Below, in pieces: positions 45,521 through 54,541 of a stretch of 64,000 bases of DNA. The position numbers and the translations under genes were made by a program. Positions within the stretch are counted from its first letter, which is position 1. The number at the start of each line of letters is the position of its first letter. The notes under the pieces are model-generated. The model had not been told where the DNA came from. It saw only the letters and a list, made by a program, of their open reading frames with translations, and made no database searches. The stretch is from Atlantibacter sp032062175 (GTDB lineage: Bacteria; Pseudomonadota; Gammaproteobacteria; Enterobacterales; Enterobacteriaceae). The stretch covers positions 62,001-126,000 of the forward strand of contig NZ_DAMBQK010000006.1 in the NCBI RefSeq assembly GCF_032062175.1. The letters run 5' to 3'.

Positions 45521-47263
45521 ATGGCTGGACGAATCCCACGTGTCTTTATTAATGACCTGCTGGCTCGCACCGATATTGTCGACCTCGTTGACGCTCGGGT
45601 AAAGCTCAAGAAACAGGGCAAAAATTATCACGCGTGCTGTCCGTTCCATAATGAGAAAACACCTTCATTTACCGTAAACGGCGAAAAGCAGTTCTACCAT
45701 TGCTTTGGCTGCGGTGCGCACGGTAACGCCATCGACTTTTTGATGAATTACGACAAGCTCGAGTTCGTTGAAACCGTTGAAGAACTGGCGGCCATGCATA
45801 ACCTGGACGTGCCTTATGAGGCGGGTTCCGGGCCGAGCCAGATAGAACGCCACCAGCGGCAGAATTTGTACCAGTTGTTGGATGGCCTGAGTGCGTTTTA
45901 TCAACAATCCCTGACGCAACCGAATGCCAGCGACGCGCGTGAATATCTTTCCCGACGCGGTTTAAGCGCCGACGTTATTTCGCGCTTCGCTATCGGTTAT
46001 GCGCCTGCCGGTTGGGACAATGTGCTCAAGCGCTTCGGCGGCAACGATGAAAATCGTCAGTCGCTGATTGATGCTGGCATGTTGGTCACCAACGATCGCG
46101 GGCGCAGTTACGACCGTTTCCGCGAACGGGTGATGTTCCCGATCCGCGATAAACGGGGCCGGGTGATTGGTTTTGGCGGTCGCGTATTGGGCGACGGCCA
46201 GCCTAAATATTTAAACTCGCCGGAAACCGATATTTTCCATAAGGGCCGCCAGCTGTATGGCCTTTATGAAGCGCAGCAGAGCAGCCCTGAACCGGCTCGC
46301 CTGCTGGTGGTCGAAGGCTATATGGATGTGGTTGCGCTGGCGCAATACGACATCAACTACGCGGTAGCGTCATTAGGGACCTCAACCACGGCTGACCATA
46401 TTCAGCTGCTGTTTCGGGTCACCAACAATGTGATTTGTTGTTATGACGGCGACCGTGCTGGCCGGGATGCGGCATGGCGCGCACTGGAAACGGCGCTGCC
46501 TTATATGACCGACGGTCGGCAGCTGCGCTTTATGTTTCTGCCCGACGGCGAAGACCCGGATACGCTGGTGCGTAAAGAAGGCAAAGACGCGTTTGAAGCG
46601 CGTATGGAGCAGGCCCAGCCGCTCTCGACCTTCTTGTTTAACAGCCTGATGCCGCAGGTCGATTTGAGTACGCCGGATGGCCGTGCGCAGCTAAGCACCC
46701 TGGCGCTGCCGCTGATCACTCAGGTGCCGGGTGAGACGCTGCGAATCTATCTGCGCCAGGAATTAGGAAAAAAGCTCGGTATCCTCGATGACAGCGCGCT
46801 GGAGCGCCTGATGCCGAAGCAGGCCGACGCTGCGGTACGTACCGCGCCGACGCTAAAACGCACAACCATGCGTATACTGATAGGACTGCTGTTGCAGAAT
46901 CCAGAACTGGCGCCGCAGGTGCCGCCGCTGGATGCGCTGGACAAAGACAAACTGCCTGGACTTGGTTTATTTGCAGAACTGGTCAACACTTGTTTGTCTC
47001 AGCCAGGCCTGACCACCGGCCAGCTTTTAGAGCAGTATCGCGGCACTAAAGAGGCCGCCACCCTTGAAAAACTGTCGATGTGGGACGATATAGCAGATAA
47101 GGACATTGCAGAAAAAACGTTCACCGACTCACTCAACCATATGTTTGATTCGATGCTTGAACAGCGCCAGGAAGAGCTCATCGCTCGCGAGCGCACGCAC
47201 GGTTTAAGCAGCGAAGAACGCCGGGAGCTCTGGAGACTGAACCAGGAACTGGCAAAAAAATGA
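45521..47263 (+). CDS. dnaG: DNA primase
   Basis: A 580-residue primase that makes RNA primers at the replication fork. The zinc-binding domain has ligands Cys40, His43, Cys61 and Cys64. The TOPRIM catalytic core shows VVEGYMDVVALAQ and CCYDGDRAGRDAA. The C-terminal DnaB-binding domain covers about 435-580. The ATG at 45521 starts MAGRIPRVFIND as in E. coli and has only a weak GGGG site, typical of the low translation of dnaG. An in-frame ATG at 45512 is an alternative. Confidence 0.98.
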   Translation: MAGRIPRVFINDLLARTDIVDLVDARVKLKKQGKNYHACCPFHNEKTPSFTVNGEKQFYHCFGCGAHGNAIDFLMNYDKLEFVETVEELAAMHNLDVPYEAGSGPSQIERHQRQNLYQLLDGLSAFYQQSLTQPNASDAREYLSRRGLSADVISRFAIGYAPAGWDNVLKRFGGNDENRQSLIDAGMLVTNDRGRSYDRFRERVMFPIRDKRGRVIGFGGRVLGDGQPKYLNSPETDIFHKGRQLYGLYEAQQSSPEPARLLVVEGYMDVVALAQYDINYAVASLGTSTTADHIQLLFRVTNNVICCYDGDRAGRDAAWRALETALPYMTDGRQLRFMFLPDGEDPDTLVRKEGKDAFEARMEQAQPLSTFLFNSLMPQVDLSTPDGRAQLSTLALPLITQVPGETLRIYLRQELGKKLGILDDSALERLMPKQADAAVRTAPTLKRTTMRILIGLLLQNPELAPQVPPLDALDKDKLPGLGLFAELVNTCLSQPGLTTGQLLEQYRGTKEAATLEKLSMWDDIADKDIAEKTFTDSLNHMFDSMLEQRQEELIARERTHGLSSEERRELWRLNQELAKK

Positions 47264-47416
47264 ATTCCGCGGCTTAACTGCCGATTATCGTTCGGGTGAA
47301 CCCCCGAAGGCCGCAAAGAGGCGCTGCGGCATGAAAATAAATCAGCCCTCGCTCGTTATTGTTGGCGGTCACGCCTGCCGACACAACCCTCATGAAATAA
47401 GTGTGGATACCGTCTT

Positions 47417-49261
47417 ATGGAGCAAAACCCGCAGTCACAGCTGAAGCTTCTCGTCACTCGTGGTAAGGAGCAAGGCTATCTGACCTATGCCGAGGTCAAT
47501 GACCATCTGCCGGAAGATATCGTCGACTCCGATCAGATCGAAGACATCATCCAAATGATTAATGACATGGGCATCCAGGTGATGGAAGAAGCACCGGACG
47601 CCGATGATCTGTTGCTTGCTGAAAACTCAAACAACACTGATGAAGATGCAGAAGAAGCTGCTGCTCAGGTGTTGTCCAGCGTTGAGTCTGAAATCGGGCG
47701 TACCACTGACCCGGTTCGTATGTACATGCGTGAAATGGGTACCGTTGAACTGTTGACCCGCGAAGGCGAAATCGACATCGCGAAACGCATCGAGGACGGG
47801 ATCAACCAGGTTCAGTGTTCTGTTGCCGAGTACCCGGAAGCTATCACCTATCTGTTGGAACAATATGATCGCGTTGAAGCGGGCGAAGCGCGCCTGTCCG
47901 ACCTGATCACCGGCTTTGTCGACCCGAACGCGGAAGAAGATCTCGCGCCAACCGCAACGCATGTGGGTTCCGAACTGTCCACCGAAGAGCTGGCAGATGA
48001 CGAAGACGAAGATGAAGACGAAGACGACGACAGCAGCGATGATGACAACAGCATCGATCCAGAACTGGCCCGTGAGAAGTTCAGCGAACTTCGCACCCAG
48101 TACGAAGCCGCTCGCGTAGTTATCAAGGCGAAAGGCCGCAGCGACAAAGCCGCTCAGGAAGAGATCCTGAAGCTGTCTGAAGTGTTCAAACAGTTCCGCC
48201 TGGTGCCGAAGCAGTTTGATTACCTGGTCAACAGCATGCGTATCATGATGGACCGCGTGCGTACCCAGGAACGTATCATCATGAAGATGTGCGTTGAACA
48301 GTGCAAAATGCCGAAGAAAAACTTCATCACGCTGTTTACCGGCAATGAAACCAGCGAAACCTGGTTCAATGCAGCGCTGGCCATGAATAAACCGTGGTCC
48401 GAAAAGCTGAAAGACGTGGCTGAAGATGTGCATCGCAGCCTGCAAAAATTGCAGCAGATCGAAGAAGAAACCGGCCTGACCATTGAGCAGGTTAAAGATA
48501 TCAACCGTCGTATGTCCATCGGTGAAGCAAAAGCCCGCCGTGCGAAGAAAGAGATGGTTGAAGCGAACTTGCGTCTGGTGATTTCTATCGCCAAGAAATA
48601 CACCAACCGTGGTCTGCAGTTCCTCGACCTGATTCAGGAAGGCAACATTGGCCTGATGAAAGCGGTAGATAAGTTCGAATACCGCCGCGGTTATAAGTTC
48701 TCGACCTACGCCACCTGGTGGATCCGTCAGGCAATTACCCGCTCTATCGCGGATCAGGCTCGCACCATCCGTATTCCGGTGCATATGATTGAGACCATCA
48801 ACAAGCTCAACCGTATTTCTCGCCAGATGCTGCAGGAGATGGGCCGCGAACCAACGCCGGAAGAGCTGGCCGAGCGCATGCTGATGCCGGAAGACAAAAT
48901 CCGTAAAGTGCTGAAAATCGCTAAAGAGCCAATTTCCATGGAAACGCCGATTGGCGACGATGAAGATTCGCATTTAGGGGATTTCATCGAGGATACCACC
49001 CTCGAGTTGCCGCTGGATTCTGCCACCACCGAAAGCCTCCGCGCCGCCACGCACGACGTGCTGGCTGGCCTGACCGCCCGTGAAGCGAAAGTGTTGCGTA
49101 TGCGTTTTGGTATCGATATGAACACCGACCATACGCTGGAAGAAGTGGGTAAACAGTTCGACGTTACCCGCGAACGTATTCGTCAGATCGAAGCGAAGGC
49201 GCTGCGTAAACTGCGCCACCCGAGCCGTTCTGAAGTGTTGCGTAGCTTCCTGGACGATTAA
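47417..49261 (+). CDS. rpoD: RNA polymerase primary sigma factor (sigma-70)
   Basis: A 614-residue housekeeping sigma factor, one residue longer than in E. coli. Region 1.1 is N-terminal. A highly acidic stretch of Asp/Glu lies near 195-210 in the non-conserved region. Region 2 carries YKFSTYATWWIRQAITR, which recognises the -10 element, and region 4 HTLEEVGKQFDVTRERIRQ recognises the -35 element. It is the third gene of the operon, 153 bp after dnaG. Confidence 0.99.
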   Translation: MEQNPQSQLKLLVTRGKEQGYLTYAEVNDHLPEDIVDSDQIEDIIQMINDMGIQVMEEAPDADDLLLAENSNNTDEDAEEAAAQVLSSVESEIGRTTDPVRMYMREMGTVELLTREGEIDIAKRIEDGINQVQCSVAEYPEAITYLLEQYDRVEAGEARLSDLITGFVDPNAEEDLAPTATHVGSELSTEELADDEDEDEDEDDDSSDDDNSIDPELAREKFSELRTQYEAARVVIKAKGRSDKAAQEEILKLSEVFKQFRLVPKQFDYLVNSMRIMMDRVRTQERIIMKMCVEQCKMPKKNFITLFTGNETSETWFNAALAMNKPWSEKLKDVAEDVHRSLQKLQQIEEETGLTIEQVKDINRRMSIGEAKARRAKKEMVEANLRLVISIAKKYTNRGLQFLDLIQEGNIGLMKAVDKFEYRRGYKFSTYATWWIRQAITRSIADQARTIRIPVHMIETINKLNRISRQMLQEMGREPTPEELAERMLMPEDKIRKVLKIAKEPISMETPIGDDEDSHLGDFIEDTTLELPLDSATTESLRAATHDVLAGLTAREAKVLRMRFGIDMNTDHTLEEVGKQFDVTRERIRQIEAKALRKLRHPSRSEVLRSFLDD

Positions 49262-49290
49262 TCGTTCTGCGCTTCCAGTATTTTCGTCAA

Positions 49291-49319
49291 AAGCTGCACT
49301 TCGGTGCGGCTTTTTTTTT
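49291..49319 (+). terminator. Intrinsic terminator of rpoD
   Basis: AAGCTGCAC pairs with GTGCGGCTT (9 bp, one T-G) around a C(TTCG)G tetraloop, then nine T (49311-49319 region). It ends the rpsU-dnaG-rpoD operon. Confidence 0.95.
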
Positions 49320-49464
49320 GCCTTCACGCTGCAAGGAAATCATTGACCAGAGACCGCTTTTTGAAGGAAAACCAGTTGTCAGATGAATATGACGTAATGT
49401 AACGTAGCCGGATATATTTTTTCTCCATACAGTTAAGATTCATCACTTTAGGAATCACCTTTAA

Positions 49465-49878
49465 ATGAAAAAAACCGGCCTTTTGATATTCAGCCTGATG
49501 CTGGCTGGCTGCGCTACCACAACCCAAACCGCACCCAAATCGCTGGTTACGCCCGCTCCGATTCAGACTGATATTATCGAGCCGCAGCCGTCGCCTGCCC
49601 CGGAAAACGGCACCAACCTGACCGCCAATGAAACCTGTACGAAATCCCTGGCGGCGCTGCAAACCTATAATCCGCGCAGCTGGAATAAATACAGCCAGGA
49701 AATGAGCGAATTAACAAGTAAAACCAGCCAGTTCCTTTCTGTTAAAGAAGATCTTAACCCACAAACGAATCAGCTGGTGATGAACGTTTACGCGTCCCGA
49801 ACAGCGACGTTGTGCTACCGCATCGAAAGTGCATTAGGCCAGGCGATGATTGAGCAGGCAGCACGGCTGGGAAATTGA
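49465..49878 (+). CDS. Small lipoprotein of unknown function
   Basis: A 137-residue protein with a clear lipoprotein signal: MKKTGLLIFSLMLAGC, lipobox LAGC with Cys16. The +2 residue Ala favours outer-membrane sorting. A Pro/Thr-rich linker (about 17-50) leads to a small globular helical domain (about 52-137) with two further Cys that could form a disulfide. I do not recognise the family. It is a monocistronic gene between the rpoD terminator and mug; E. coli has no gene here. An AGGA lies about 11 bases upstream. Confidence 0.75.
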   Translation: MKKTGLLIFSLMLAGCATTTQTAPKSLVTPAPIQTDIIEPQPSPAPENGTNLTANETCTKSLAALQTYNPRSWNKYSQEMSELTSKTSQFLSVKEDLNPQTNQLVMNVYASRTATLCYRIESALGQAMIEQAARLGN

Positions 49879-49907
49879 TTTTCAGGCCGGCAGCCTGGAC
49901 TGCCGGT

Positions 49908-50414
49908 CTATAAGCCCCGGGTCATTAATGCTTCGTCCAGTTCCCGGTAAGCTTCCACCAGCTTTTCAAGCGATGCGCGATTCAATCCGCTGGGATTGGG
50001 CAACACCCACACCTCTGTCTCGCCAATGGTTATCGACTGCTTGCCCCATTTTACGCCACGCTGGCTGAATGCCTGCTCAAAGGCCTTTTTACCTAATACC
50101 GCCAGCGCAGCTGGCTGATAATCGTTAATTTTGCGGATAAGCTCGCGTCCGCCGGTACGCAGTTCATGCAGCCCCACTTCACTCGCCTGCACCGTTGGGC
50201 GTTCCACCAGCATGGTGATACCGCAACGGGTATCGAGCAACTGCTGTTCTTCTTCAGGAAGCAACTGCTTATCGGTAAACCCGGCCTGATGAATGACTTT
50301 CCAGAAGCGGTTTCCCGGATGAGCAAAATGGAATCCGGTATGAGCGGAGGATTTGCCCGGGTTAATCCCGCAAAACACGACTCTTAACCCCGGCGCTAAT
50401 ATGTCGTTGATCAT
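49908..50414 (-). CDS. mug: G/U mismatch-specific DNA glycosylase
   Basis: A 168-residue uracil/ethenocytosine DNA glycosylase of the UDG superfamily. The water-activating motif is GINPG with Asn18, and the intercalation loop is NPSGLNRAS near 140, both as in E. coli Mug. The ATG at 50414 with AGGGG upstream gives the E. coli length; the frame is open 35 codons further. Confidence 0.96.
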   Translation of the reverse strand: MINDILAPGLRVVFCGINPGKSSAHTGFHFAHPGNRFWKVIHQAGFTDKQLLPEEEQQLLDTRCGITMLVERPTVQASEVGLHELRTGGRELIRKINDYQPAALAVLGKKAFEQAFSQRGVKWGKQSITIGETEVWVLPNPSGLNRASLEKLVEAYRELDEALMTRGL

Positions 50415-50539
50415 GATAACCCCTGATAACCTTCGGATTCGTAAAGTATAAAAGACCGTTTTTAAAATGCTGATAAAAGCAGCAGCCGCGCGGTAATGGC
50501 TGGATTGAGCGCAGCACATCCATTATAATCCAGCGCCAC

Positions 50540-50615
50540 GGCCCCTTAGCTCAGTGGTTAGAGCAGGCGACTCATAATCGCTTGGTCGTTGGTTCAAACC
50601 CAACAGGGGCCACCA
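50540..50615 (+). tRNA. ileX: tRNA-Ile2 (anticodon CAT, lysidine-modified)
   Basis: A 76-nt cloverleaf with CCA encoded. The acceptor stem GGCCCCT pairs with AGGGGCC. The anticodon stem GGCGA/TCGCT holds the loop CTCATAA (anticodon CAT). The T-loop is GGTTCAAACC. A CAT anticodon could mean Met, but the sequence is nearly identical to E. coli ileX and sits next to mug as in E. coli, so C34 is expected to become lysidine and read AUA. Confidence 0.96.
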
Positions 50616-50620
50616 GATAA

Positions 50621-50655
50621 AACAAGGGCTTACGATAAACCGTAAGCCCTTTGTT
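50621..50655 (+). terminator. Terminator of ileX
   Basis: GGGCTTACG pairs perfectly with CGTAAGCCC (6-nt loop), extended by AACAA/TTGTT, followed by a T-rich tract. Confidence 0.85.
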
Positions 50656-50711
50656 ATTTTAACAATATGTCAGAAACCCAGTCTTGACAGATTAATATGC
50701 CAATCACTTAC

Positions 50712-51011
50712 TCACACCAGCTCCCGGAGCTGTTCCCGCATATATGAAGAAAAGTATTCAGGATCTTTGATAATCACCCGGTTACCAGTGGCAATTTTTT
50801 CAGCCCATCCGGCTACTTTCTCTGTGAAACCAGTATTCCACCCCTCCTGGAACCCGCGTGCCGTAACATCAGCCGCGCTGGCCGGAACACCCAATTCGTT
50901 TAAGTACTTCAGTAATCCCTTGGTTGTGCTTTCATCCATAGGATGTGGAACTGAGACAGAAGTATTCATACCGTTAATGAAGTCCAATGCTTTATCGATT
51001 ACTGCTGGCAT
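50712..51011 (-). CDS. DUF1889 (YoaC-like) protein
   Basis: A 99-residue soluble protein. Length, start (MPAVIDKALDFI) and composition resemble E. coli YoaC of the DUF1889 family, whose function is unknown. The frame allows a start at 51083, but the ATG at 51011 has AAGGA seven bases upstream. It is the first gene past ileX and stands alone. Confidence 0.75.
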   Translation of the reverse strand: MPAVIDKALDFINGMNTSVSVPHPMDESTTKGLLKYLNELGVPASAADVTARGFQEGWNTGFTEKVAGWAEKIATGNRVIIKDPEYFSSYMREQLRELV

Positions 51012-51203
51012 ACTCTTATCCTTAAAATTAACCAATGTAATAAATGAGCCTTTAAGACGAACAAAAACAAACGGCAACATCAAAGGGAGTGCCCCTGATT
51101 GGCCAAAAGCTCAAGCCCCTTTCACCATAGCAAATCCCCCCTGCGCAAACCCACTCGTCAGCTCCCGATTTGAGATATTGCATCATCATTTCATGCTGAG
51201 GAT

Positions 51204-51239
51204 AAAAAAGGGGATAGACGATTTCTCATCTAACCCCTT
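51204..51239 (-). terminator. Terminator of the yncE-like/receptor operon
   Basis: On the minus strand AAGGGG-T-TAGA pairs with TCTA-T-CCCCTT (one T-T mismatch), followed by a further TTTT. It lies 32 bp past the receptor stop. Confidence 0.75.
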
Positions 51240-51271
51240 GTTGTAACTGTTTTTTAACCTGATCGCTAAAA

Positions 51272-53269
51272 TTAAAACTCCACCCGCGCCCCCAGGTTAT
51301 AGCGACGCCCTTCAACCATCGACGTTTCGTTGTAGCGGGTGGTATAAAGCGGATCCACATCAAACACGTTATAAACGCCTGCCATCACTTGGGTATTTTT
51401 ATTGAGCTGATAACGCGCGCCCAGGTCTACCATAATGTAGCTCTCGGTAGCGGTGGATTTCCCGACATCCGGTGAATCGCTGCGATAATTCGCTTTGGTC
51501 CACAGCACCAAATCGTTGGCCGCCGACCAGTTCAGCGAGACATTCGCCATATGTTTCGGGAAGTCGTTAAGTGCATAACCCTTTTGCGGGCCGCTGTTTT
51601 GCTCGCTGCGCGTCCAGGTATAGTTGGCGTTGGCCTTCAGCGTCGCAGTGATCTGCCAGTCGCCGTTTAGCTCAAGTCCGTACACATCGGCATCGCTAAC
51701 ATTAAAGTACTTATCCACAGTTTCCGCCGAATAGCCATTATAGATACACGGCTGGGTGGCGGTTTCGGTGCAGATGTTGTAATCGCTAATCTTGTCTTTG
51801 AACTGGGTGTAGAACACGGTGCTATCCAGCGCCAGGCCCTCTCCCTGCCAGTAAAGGCCCAACTCGGTGTTAATGCTCTTTTCAGGTTTAAGATCGGCGT
51901 TGCCAATGACGATACCGGGATACGGCGGGCTGGAGCCGTACACGCTGGTGAAACCTTCGCTGGTCTGCCGCAGTTCCGGTTTTCTGTACCCCGATGAGAC
52001 GCCGCCTTTCAGCGCCCAGGCTTCATCAATCGTCCAGTTACCATAAATTTTTGGCGTCACGTGATAACCGAAGTAGCTATCGTGATCGAGGCGTGCTGAC
52101 GTCGTCAGGGTAAAATCAGGAACGATCATCCACGCATCTTCAGCAAATACCGCCCAGCCATCACGCGAGATCTTGCTGACCGGCGTAACGCCGGGTGCCT
52201 CTTTATGCTCAATATCGAAGGTATCGTTGAGCTCTTCGCGGATGAAATTTGCGCCCAGCGTCAGCTTATGATCGTCCAGGCTGAAGGTATTCTGGGTGTT
52301 AGCCGTAAAATTGTTTTGCTTGATGTACTGAGGAGAGAGACCGCCAGAACGGTATTGGGTATCGGCTTTCTCATAGCTGATATAGTTCTTCGCTTCCAGC
52401 AAATCGTCGCCATACCAGGCGTGCTGTGAAAGCGTAAAAGCCTGGCGGTTAAAATCCCAGTACCACGGGTTGCTCTTGTTATGGCTCTTCTCCTGTGTCC
52501 CGCCAACGATATTGAGATCCCATAGCTGGGTATCGGTCGCCGCCAGGCCCAGCGTCGCGTTGACGTTCTTCGAATCATGCTTAACAAAACGCTGCTTTGT
52601 CGGGCTGTCGTCATCACGGCGATCGAGCCAGTCAGCTCCCACGCTGATCCCCAGCTTACCGGGGATCAGCGGCCCCATGACAAACGCATTCATTTGATTG
52701 GTATTGCCATACTCGCTTTGCTCCTGAAGGAAGTAATTATCCTCCAGCGCGCCGGTCCAGCTCCCCTGTGCATAGGGCTTTCTGGTGATCACGTTAACCA
52801 CGCCGCCCATCGCATCCGAACCATAGAGTGATGACATCGGCCCGCGAATGACTTCAATGCGCTCAATCGCGGCCATCGGTGGCATAAAGTAGGCTTCCGT
52901 TCCGATGTGATGACCATAGGGACGTGATTCCGCGGTGTTCTGCTTCACACCATCGACCAGGTACGACGTGTAATCGGAATCCAGGCCGCGCATCTGCACA
53001 TTACCGGTGGCTAAACTGCCGTGGCCGTTGCCTACCAGAACGCCAGGAATATCCTGGAAGGCTTCGGTGATGTTCTGGTTTGATCGAACATGTAGCTCCT
53101 TCTGGTCAATGACCGAAATGGTGGCGGGCGCTTCTCGTTTTTCCTGTGAGAAGCCAGAAGCCGTTACCACCATAACATCTTCATTACTCTCTTCAGCTGC
53201 ATAGAGTGCAGCTGGCATCGTTGTCAGGGCGAGCGAAATCGCCACGGCCAGGCGTGTTTGAAGGATCAT
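51272..53269 (-). CDS. TonB-dependent outer-membrane receptor, CirA/FepA-like
   Basis: A 665-residue receptor: a signal peptide ending YAA|EES, a TonB box within EDVMVVTASG, a plug domain with RGLDSDYTSYLVDG and the IEVIRGPMSSLYGSDAMGGV signature, then a 22-strand barrel ending in an aromatic residue (ARVEF). The plug signature places it nearest the CirA/FepA/IroN catecholate group, but the ligand is not known. It starts 10 bp after the yncE-like gene, its Shine-Dalgarno AAGG overlapping that stop, so the two are one operon behind a Fur-box-like site. Confidence 0.88.
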   Translation of the reverse strand: MILQTRLAVAISLALTTMPAALYAAEESNEDVMVVTASGFSQEKREAPATISVIDQKELHVRSNQNITEAFQDIPGVLVGNGHGSLATGNVQMRGLDSDYTSYLVDGVKQNTAESRPYGHHIGTEAYFMPPMAAIERIEVIRGPMSSLYGSDAMGGVVNVITRKPYAQGSWTGALEDNYFLQEQSEYGNTNQMNAFVMGPLIPGKLGISVGADWLDRRDDDSPTKQRFVKHDSKNVNATLGLAATDTQLWDLNIVGGTQEKSHNKSNPWYWDFNRQAFTLSQHAWYGDDLLEAKNYISYEKADTQYRSGGLSPQYIKQNNFTANTQNTFSLDDHKLTLGANFIREELNDTFDIEHKEAPGVTPVSKISRDGWAVFAEDAWMIVPDFTLTTSARLDHDSYFGYHVTPKIYGNWTIDEAWALKGGVSSGYRKPELRQTSEGFTSVYGSSPPYPGIVIGNADLKPEKSINTELGLYWQGEGLALDSTVFYTQFKDKISDYNICTETATQPCIYNGYSAETVDKYFNVSDADVYGLELNGDWQITATLKANANYTWTRSEQNSGPQKGYALNDFPKHMANVSLNWSAANDLVLWTKANYRSDSPDVGKSTATESYIMVDLGARYQLNKNTQVMAGVYNVFDVDPLYTTRYNETSMVEGRRYNLGARVEF

Positions 53270-53279
53270 TCGGGTTACC

Positions 53280-54338
53280 TTAGAGCATATTCAGGTCGAT
53301 TTTCAGAACGTAATCAGCGGTTTTTGCTTTTTCATCTTGCTTAACGCTGACGTAAAGCGTTCTGGCATCTTGCGACAGCAGCAAACTGTTAGGCATCGCG
53401 GCGGTTTTAATGGTGTGCTTGATCGCGTAACTGCTGGCGTCGATCACGCCGATCTGGCGCGCATTACGGTGCGTCACATAAATTTCATCACGCGCGGCGT
53501 TATACAGCACTGCAATAGAATTGGGGGTTGGAATGCGGTGAACCAGTTCGCCGTTTGCCAGTTTCACCACCAGCACATCCTGCGTATTGGTATCGGCGAT
53601 ATAACCCAGCCCTGCTTTGGTATTCAGCGCGATATTGAGGAAGTAGTGATGGGGATCTGCGGGATCGACTTTGACGCTGGAGAGAGGCTGCGAGGTTTTA
53701 GCATCCAGGGTAACCAGTTCGCCACCGCCGGTGACGACGTAAACCCGATCGCCCGCCGTATCCACAGCAAAACCGACAGGCTCTAACTTCTCAAGCGTGT
53801 TTATCAGTTGCTGTTTACCGGTATCCACCACCCAAAGCAGGCCCTTACCCTTCTCGCCAATGCCGGAAACATACAGACGCTGATGTTTGGCATCCAAAAC
53901 CACTTCGCGCACATGCGCCTTTTTATTGGCATCGGCGTCATCGCTTAACGGGATGATTTTAAGCTCTTTACCGGTGCGGGTATCCAGCAGCGTCAAAGAG
54001 CCTTCAAGCGCATTCCCTAAGTACAAAATATGGTTTTGCTGATCGATAGCGGTCGCGAACGTACGGCGCGTAGTAGCGATTTTCTCGCCGATCGCCAGCG
54101 TTTGCGGATCGAGCTTAAACACAAGGCCGCTGGTTTTGTCTTTATCAAACGAAGGCGCAGACGCAGCGAAAATCGCCTGCTGCAACGTGTCCTGAGAAAG
54201 TTCATAAACGCCATGCCCTAAAGACGAGGAAACAAACGCGTTATCGGTAAATTCTTTCGCCAGGACGGAGATTGATCCAAAGGTAAGCGCAACGGATAAA
54301 GCAAATATTGCCGATAATTTGAACTGATTATTGACCAT
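53280..54338 (-). CDS. YncE-like beta-propeller protein
   Basis: A 352-residue exported protein: a signal peptide (cleavage near VLA|KEF), then seven-bladed YVTN/YncE-type propeller repeats, seen as recurring LYLGN, RLYVSGIGEKG, DRVYVVTG, LGYIADT, EIYVTHRN and RTLYVSV strands. E. coli YncE is an iron-regulated periplasmic protein encoded beside the TonB receptor gene yncD; here a YncE paralogue heads an operon with a different, CirA-like receptor. A Fur-box-like site lies 37-55 bp before the ATG. Confidence 0.85.
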   Translation of the reverse strand: MVNNQFKLSAIFALSVALTFGSISVLAKEFTDNAFVSSSLGHGVYELSQDTLQQAIFAASAPSFDKDKTSGLVFKLDPQTLAIGEKIATTRRTFATAIDQQNHILYLGNALEGSLTLLDTRTGKELKIIPLSDDADANKKAHVREVVLDAKHQRLYVSGIGEKGKGLLWVVDTGKQQLINTLEKLEPVGFAVDTAGDRVYVVTGGGELVTLDAKTSQPLSSVKVDPADPHHYFLNIALNTKAGLGYIADTNTQDVLVVKLANGELVHRIPTPNSIAVLYNAARDEIYVTHRNARQIGVIDASSYAIKHTIKTAAMPNSLLLSQDARTLYVSVKQDEKAKTADYVLKIDLNML

Positions 54339-54374
54339 TGTAATTATTCCCTTACATTAATTTACTTTTTTAAT

Positions 54375-54393
54375 GCTAATGAAAATCAATATC
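54375..54393 (-). promoter_or_regulatory. Fur box upstream of the yncE-like/receptor operon
   Basis: On the minus strand GATATTGATTTTCATTAGC matches the 19-bp Fur consensus (GATAATGATAATCATTATC) at 15 of 19 positions. The surrounding AT-rich sequence extends the match partially toward 54412. Confidence 0.8.
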
Positions 54394-54482
54394 ATTTGCA
54401 ATATCAATTATGGTAGGGCGTTTATGCAGGTCTTTGATTCATTTACGTTAAGGCGGAGTGTTTATGCGGGTTTATTACAGGC

Positions 54483-54512
54483 TGAGCCAGCCGCGTTACC
54501 ACAGCTGGCTCA
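54483..54512. repeat. 9-bp inverted repeat after foxA
   Basis: TGAGCCAGC (54483-54491) pairs with GCTGGCTCA (54504-54512), 12-nt loop, 30 bp past the foxA stop. The only T run (four T) is on the plus-strand side, so its use as the foxA terminator is uncertain. Confidence 0.45.
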
Positions 54513-54541
54513 TTTTCTAAGCAAATACGTTCAGTGCCGTA

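Noticed and set aside
47627..48973. 448-codon open frame on the minus strand opposite rpoD
   Set aside because: It is the antisense shadow of rpoD, a highly conserved gene with biased codon use. It has no ribosome-binding site and its product has a shadow-like composition (rich in His, Phe, Gln).
50540..50615. Reading the CAT-anticodon tRNA as an elongator tRNA-Met
   Set aside because: The body sequence and the position beside mug match ileX (tRNA-Ile2) of E. coli; CAT is expected because C34 is converted to lysidine.
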